Positions 61,142 to 64,000 of a stretch of 64,000 nt of DNA are shown here, one piece after another. The translations under genes were made by a program, and so were the position numbers. The notes beneath the pieces are model-generated. The model was not told the DNA's origin. It did no database searches and saw nothing but the letters and a program-made list of their open reading frames with translations. Source of the DNA: Asanoa ishikariensis (lineage in GTDB: Bacteria > Actinomycetota > Actinomycetes > Mycobacteriales > Micromonosporaceae); contig NZ_FNQB01000001.1 in NCBI RefSeq assembly GCF_900107455.1, positions 2,604,001-2,668,000 of the forward strand, given 5' to 3'. The number at the start of each line of letters is the position of its first letter. Position 1 is the first letter of the stretch.

Positions 61142-61158
61142 TTTGGAAACTTTCCTAA
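61142..61158. promoter_or_regulatory. Palindrome TTTGGAAACTTTCCTAA before the chitinase
   Basis: A 17-bp near-perfect palindrome about the central C (one mismatch in 8+8) sits 16 bp upstream of the chitinase ATG. A TTGACG -35 at 61098-61103 and a TAGCTT -10 18 bp later suggest that it overlaps or follows the transcript start. It is a plausible site for a LacI- or ROK-type repressor. Confidence 0.6.
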
Positions 61159-61174
61159 TTAAAGGAGACGCCTT

Positions 61175-62803
<1,629 letters not shown>

Positions 62804-62959
62804 CCACCTAGGTCAACGCAACACCCCACGGGGAGCGGAGGGTCGGTCGATGGCCCTCCGCTCTCTATTTCTGTGCGGGAGGATGTCCGGAGCGGGCGAC
62901 CGGCGCCGACGTCCCGGGTGGAAGGCGCCAGCGGGGCGCCGCACACCGAGGAGACGACG

Positions 62960-63379
62960 ATGAAATACATGATCATGCTGACCGGCTCGCAGCGCGACTT
63001 CGACATGATCACCGGAACCGGCGCGGACGGCACGGTCTGGACCGGAGAGGACCTCGCCGCCCTGCACGAGTTCATGACCAAGTGGAACAACGAGCTCGTC
63101 GAGTCCGGTGAGTTCGTCGACGGCCAGGGCCTGGCCGCGCCGGTGCACACCCGCCGGGTCTCGCTGCGCGACGGGGTGCCGGTGGTCACCGACGGCCCGT
63201 ACGCGGAGACCCAGGAGGTGCTCGCCGGCTACACGATCGTCGAGTGCGCGAGCTTCGACCGGGCCACGGAGATCGCCGCCAAGCTGGCCGACACCCCGCA
63301 CCCGTCGAGCGCGCAGCTCGCCAACGAGTGGTACGTCGACGTGCGGCCGATCGCCGGAGCGCCGGAGTTCGGCGACTGA
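62960..63379 (+). CDS. YCII-family (DGPF) protein
   Basis: This 139-residue YCII-fold protein carries the DGPYAETQE motif that defines the DGPF subgroup. It starts MKYMIMLTGSQRDFDM; GAGGAG lies shortly upstream of the ATG at 62960. DGPF proteins are typically encoded next to ECF42 sigma factors and influence them. Here its stop overlaps the sigma gene start by one base (TGATG), so the two are co-translated. Confidence 0.83.
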   Translation: MKYMIMLTGSQRDFDMITGTGADGTVWTGEDLAALHEFMTKWNNELVESGEFVDGQGLAAPVHTRRVSLRDGVPVVTDGPYAETQEVLAGYTIVECASFDRATEIAAKLADTPHPSSAQLANEWYVDVRPIAGAPEFGD

Positions 63380-64000
63380 TGGCGCTGGCACCGGGGGAGG
63401 ACCTGCTGCGCCAGCTCGCGCCGCAGGTCCTCGGTGCGGTCGTGCGCCGCTACGGCCACTTCGACACGGCCGAGGACGCGGTGCAGGAGGCGTTGCTGGC
63501 CGCCGCCCGCCAATGGCCGGCGCAGGGGGTGCCCGACAACCCGCGCGCCTGGCTGATCCGGGTCGCGGCCCGCCGCCTGACCGACCTGCTGCGCGCCGAC
63601 CAGGCCCGCCGCGGCCGGGAGGACACGGTCGCGGCCTGGCCGGTCCCGGCGCCCGGCCCGGCCACCGACGACTCGCTCGTCCTGTTGTTCATGTGCTGCC
63701 ACCCGTCACTGTCGCCGGCGTCGCAGATCGCGCTGACCCTGCGCGCGGTCGGCGGCCTCACCACGACGGAGGTGGCCCGGGCCTTCCTGGTGCCCGAGGA
63801 CACGATGACCCGGCGGATCACCCGGGCCAAGAAGTCCATCAAGGACAGTGGTGTGCCGTTCGGCCTGCCGCCTTCCGCGGAACGGGCCATCCGGCTGGCC
63901 GCCGTGCTGCGGGTCCTCTACCTGGTCTTCAACGAGGGCTACGTCGGCACGACCGGCCCGACCCTGCAACGCGTCGAACTGTCCACGGAGGCGATCCGGT
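63379..64000 (+). CDS. ECF sigma factor (ECF42 type), 3' end outside window
   Basis: This N-terminal portion (about 207 residues) of a sigma-70 family ECF factor shows region 2 (YGHFDTAEDAVQEALLAA) and region 4 (LTTTEVARAFLVPEDTMTRRITRAKK). The start of the large C-terminal domain follows (RAIRLAAVLRVLYLVFNEGY). The neighbouring DGPF gene and the stretch CCHPSLSPASQIALTLR point to ECF42. The end lies outside the window. Target promoters are unknown. Confidence 0.87.
   Translation, partial: MALAPGEDLLRQLAPQVLGAVVRRYGHFDTAEDAVQEALLAAARQWPAQGVPDNPRAWLIRVAARRLTDLLRADQARRGREDTVAAWPVPAPGPATDDSLVLLFMCCHPSLSPASQIALTLRAVGGLTTTEVARAFLVPEDTMTRRITRAKKSIKDSGVPFGLPPSAERAIRLAAVLRVLYLVFNEGYVGTTGPTLQRVELSTEAIR

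Overview
The window is 64 kb of very GC-rich DNA from an actinobacterium. It has heavy use of GTG/TTG starts, the bcc-aa3 respiratory supercomplex genes, PimB', the actinobacterial form of exoribonuclease AS and a pyrophosphate-type phosphofructokinase. From memory, the gene order (glycerate kinase, erpA, adenosine kinase, ctaC, ctaF, trpD, ctaE-qcrCAB, DEDD/GIY-YIG nuclease, pimB', fadD15, SRPBCC protein, plsC, exoribonuclease AS) follows the Mycobacterium tuberculosis Rv2179c-Rv2205c block, with insertions. Gene content (secreted chitinase, PPi-type PFK, class F sortase) fits Micromonosporaceae best, but the genus cannot be fixed from the sequence.

Layout. 1-7.4 kb: 3'-truncated murA, nadA, glycerate kinase, erpA, adenosine kinase, a small P-loop kinase, and a translationally coupled cysteine desulfurase/TusA pair. 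7.4-16 kb: ctaC-ctaF, trpD, a receiver-only protein, a CtaG-type assembly factor, and ctaE-qcrC-qcrA-qcrB with coupled overlaps. 16-27.3 kb: a mostly minus-strand run (hydrolase, AsnC-type sensor domain, nucleotidyltransferase, NUDIX, Rel-like protein, exonuclease/UvrC-like nuclease), then NYN protein, M48 protease and pimB'. 27.3-27.7 kb: a gene-free repeat region. 27.7-36.7 kb: methyltransferase, a thioredoxin-like/DUF4395 locus with a predicted cysteine leader peptide, a two-component system, fadD15, SRPBCC protein, glucokinase and an EEP-family enzyme.

36.7-46.6 kb is an accessory block. It holds a flavin monooxygenase, an alpha/beta-hydrolase-fold protein lacking the nucleophile serine, and a 160-bp MITE with a CTAG duplication. 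Next is a LacI-type regulator controlling a divergent beta-glucan module: a giant secreted GH16 + clan GH-A protein with three F5/8C domains, and a GH1 beta-glucosidase. Three identical 14-bp palindromic operators tie the module together. otsA follows.

46.8-64 kb returns to core genes: plsC, a 1176-residue adenylate cyclase/ATPase that seems to start at ATT, a small protein with three GWIGPTS repeats, a Crp-family regulator, a kinase-fold protein with degenerate catalytic motifs, exoribonuclease AS, PPi-PFK, proC, a sortase/DUF4397 pair, glutathione peroxidase, a chitinase with a palindromic operator candidate, and a YCII/ECF sigma pair cut by the window end.

There is no prophage, CRISPR, rRNA or tRNA, and no secondary-metabolite cluster. 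The most unusual items are the MITE inserted exactly at a shared stop tetranucleotide, the GWIGPTS repeat protein, the ATT-start cyclase, the cysteine attenuator candidate, and the GH16 domain whose acid/base glutamate is a serine.
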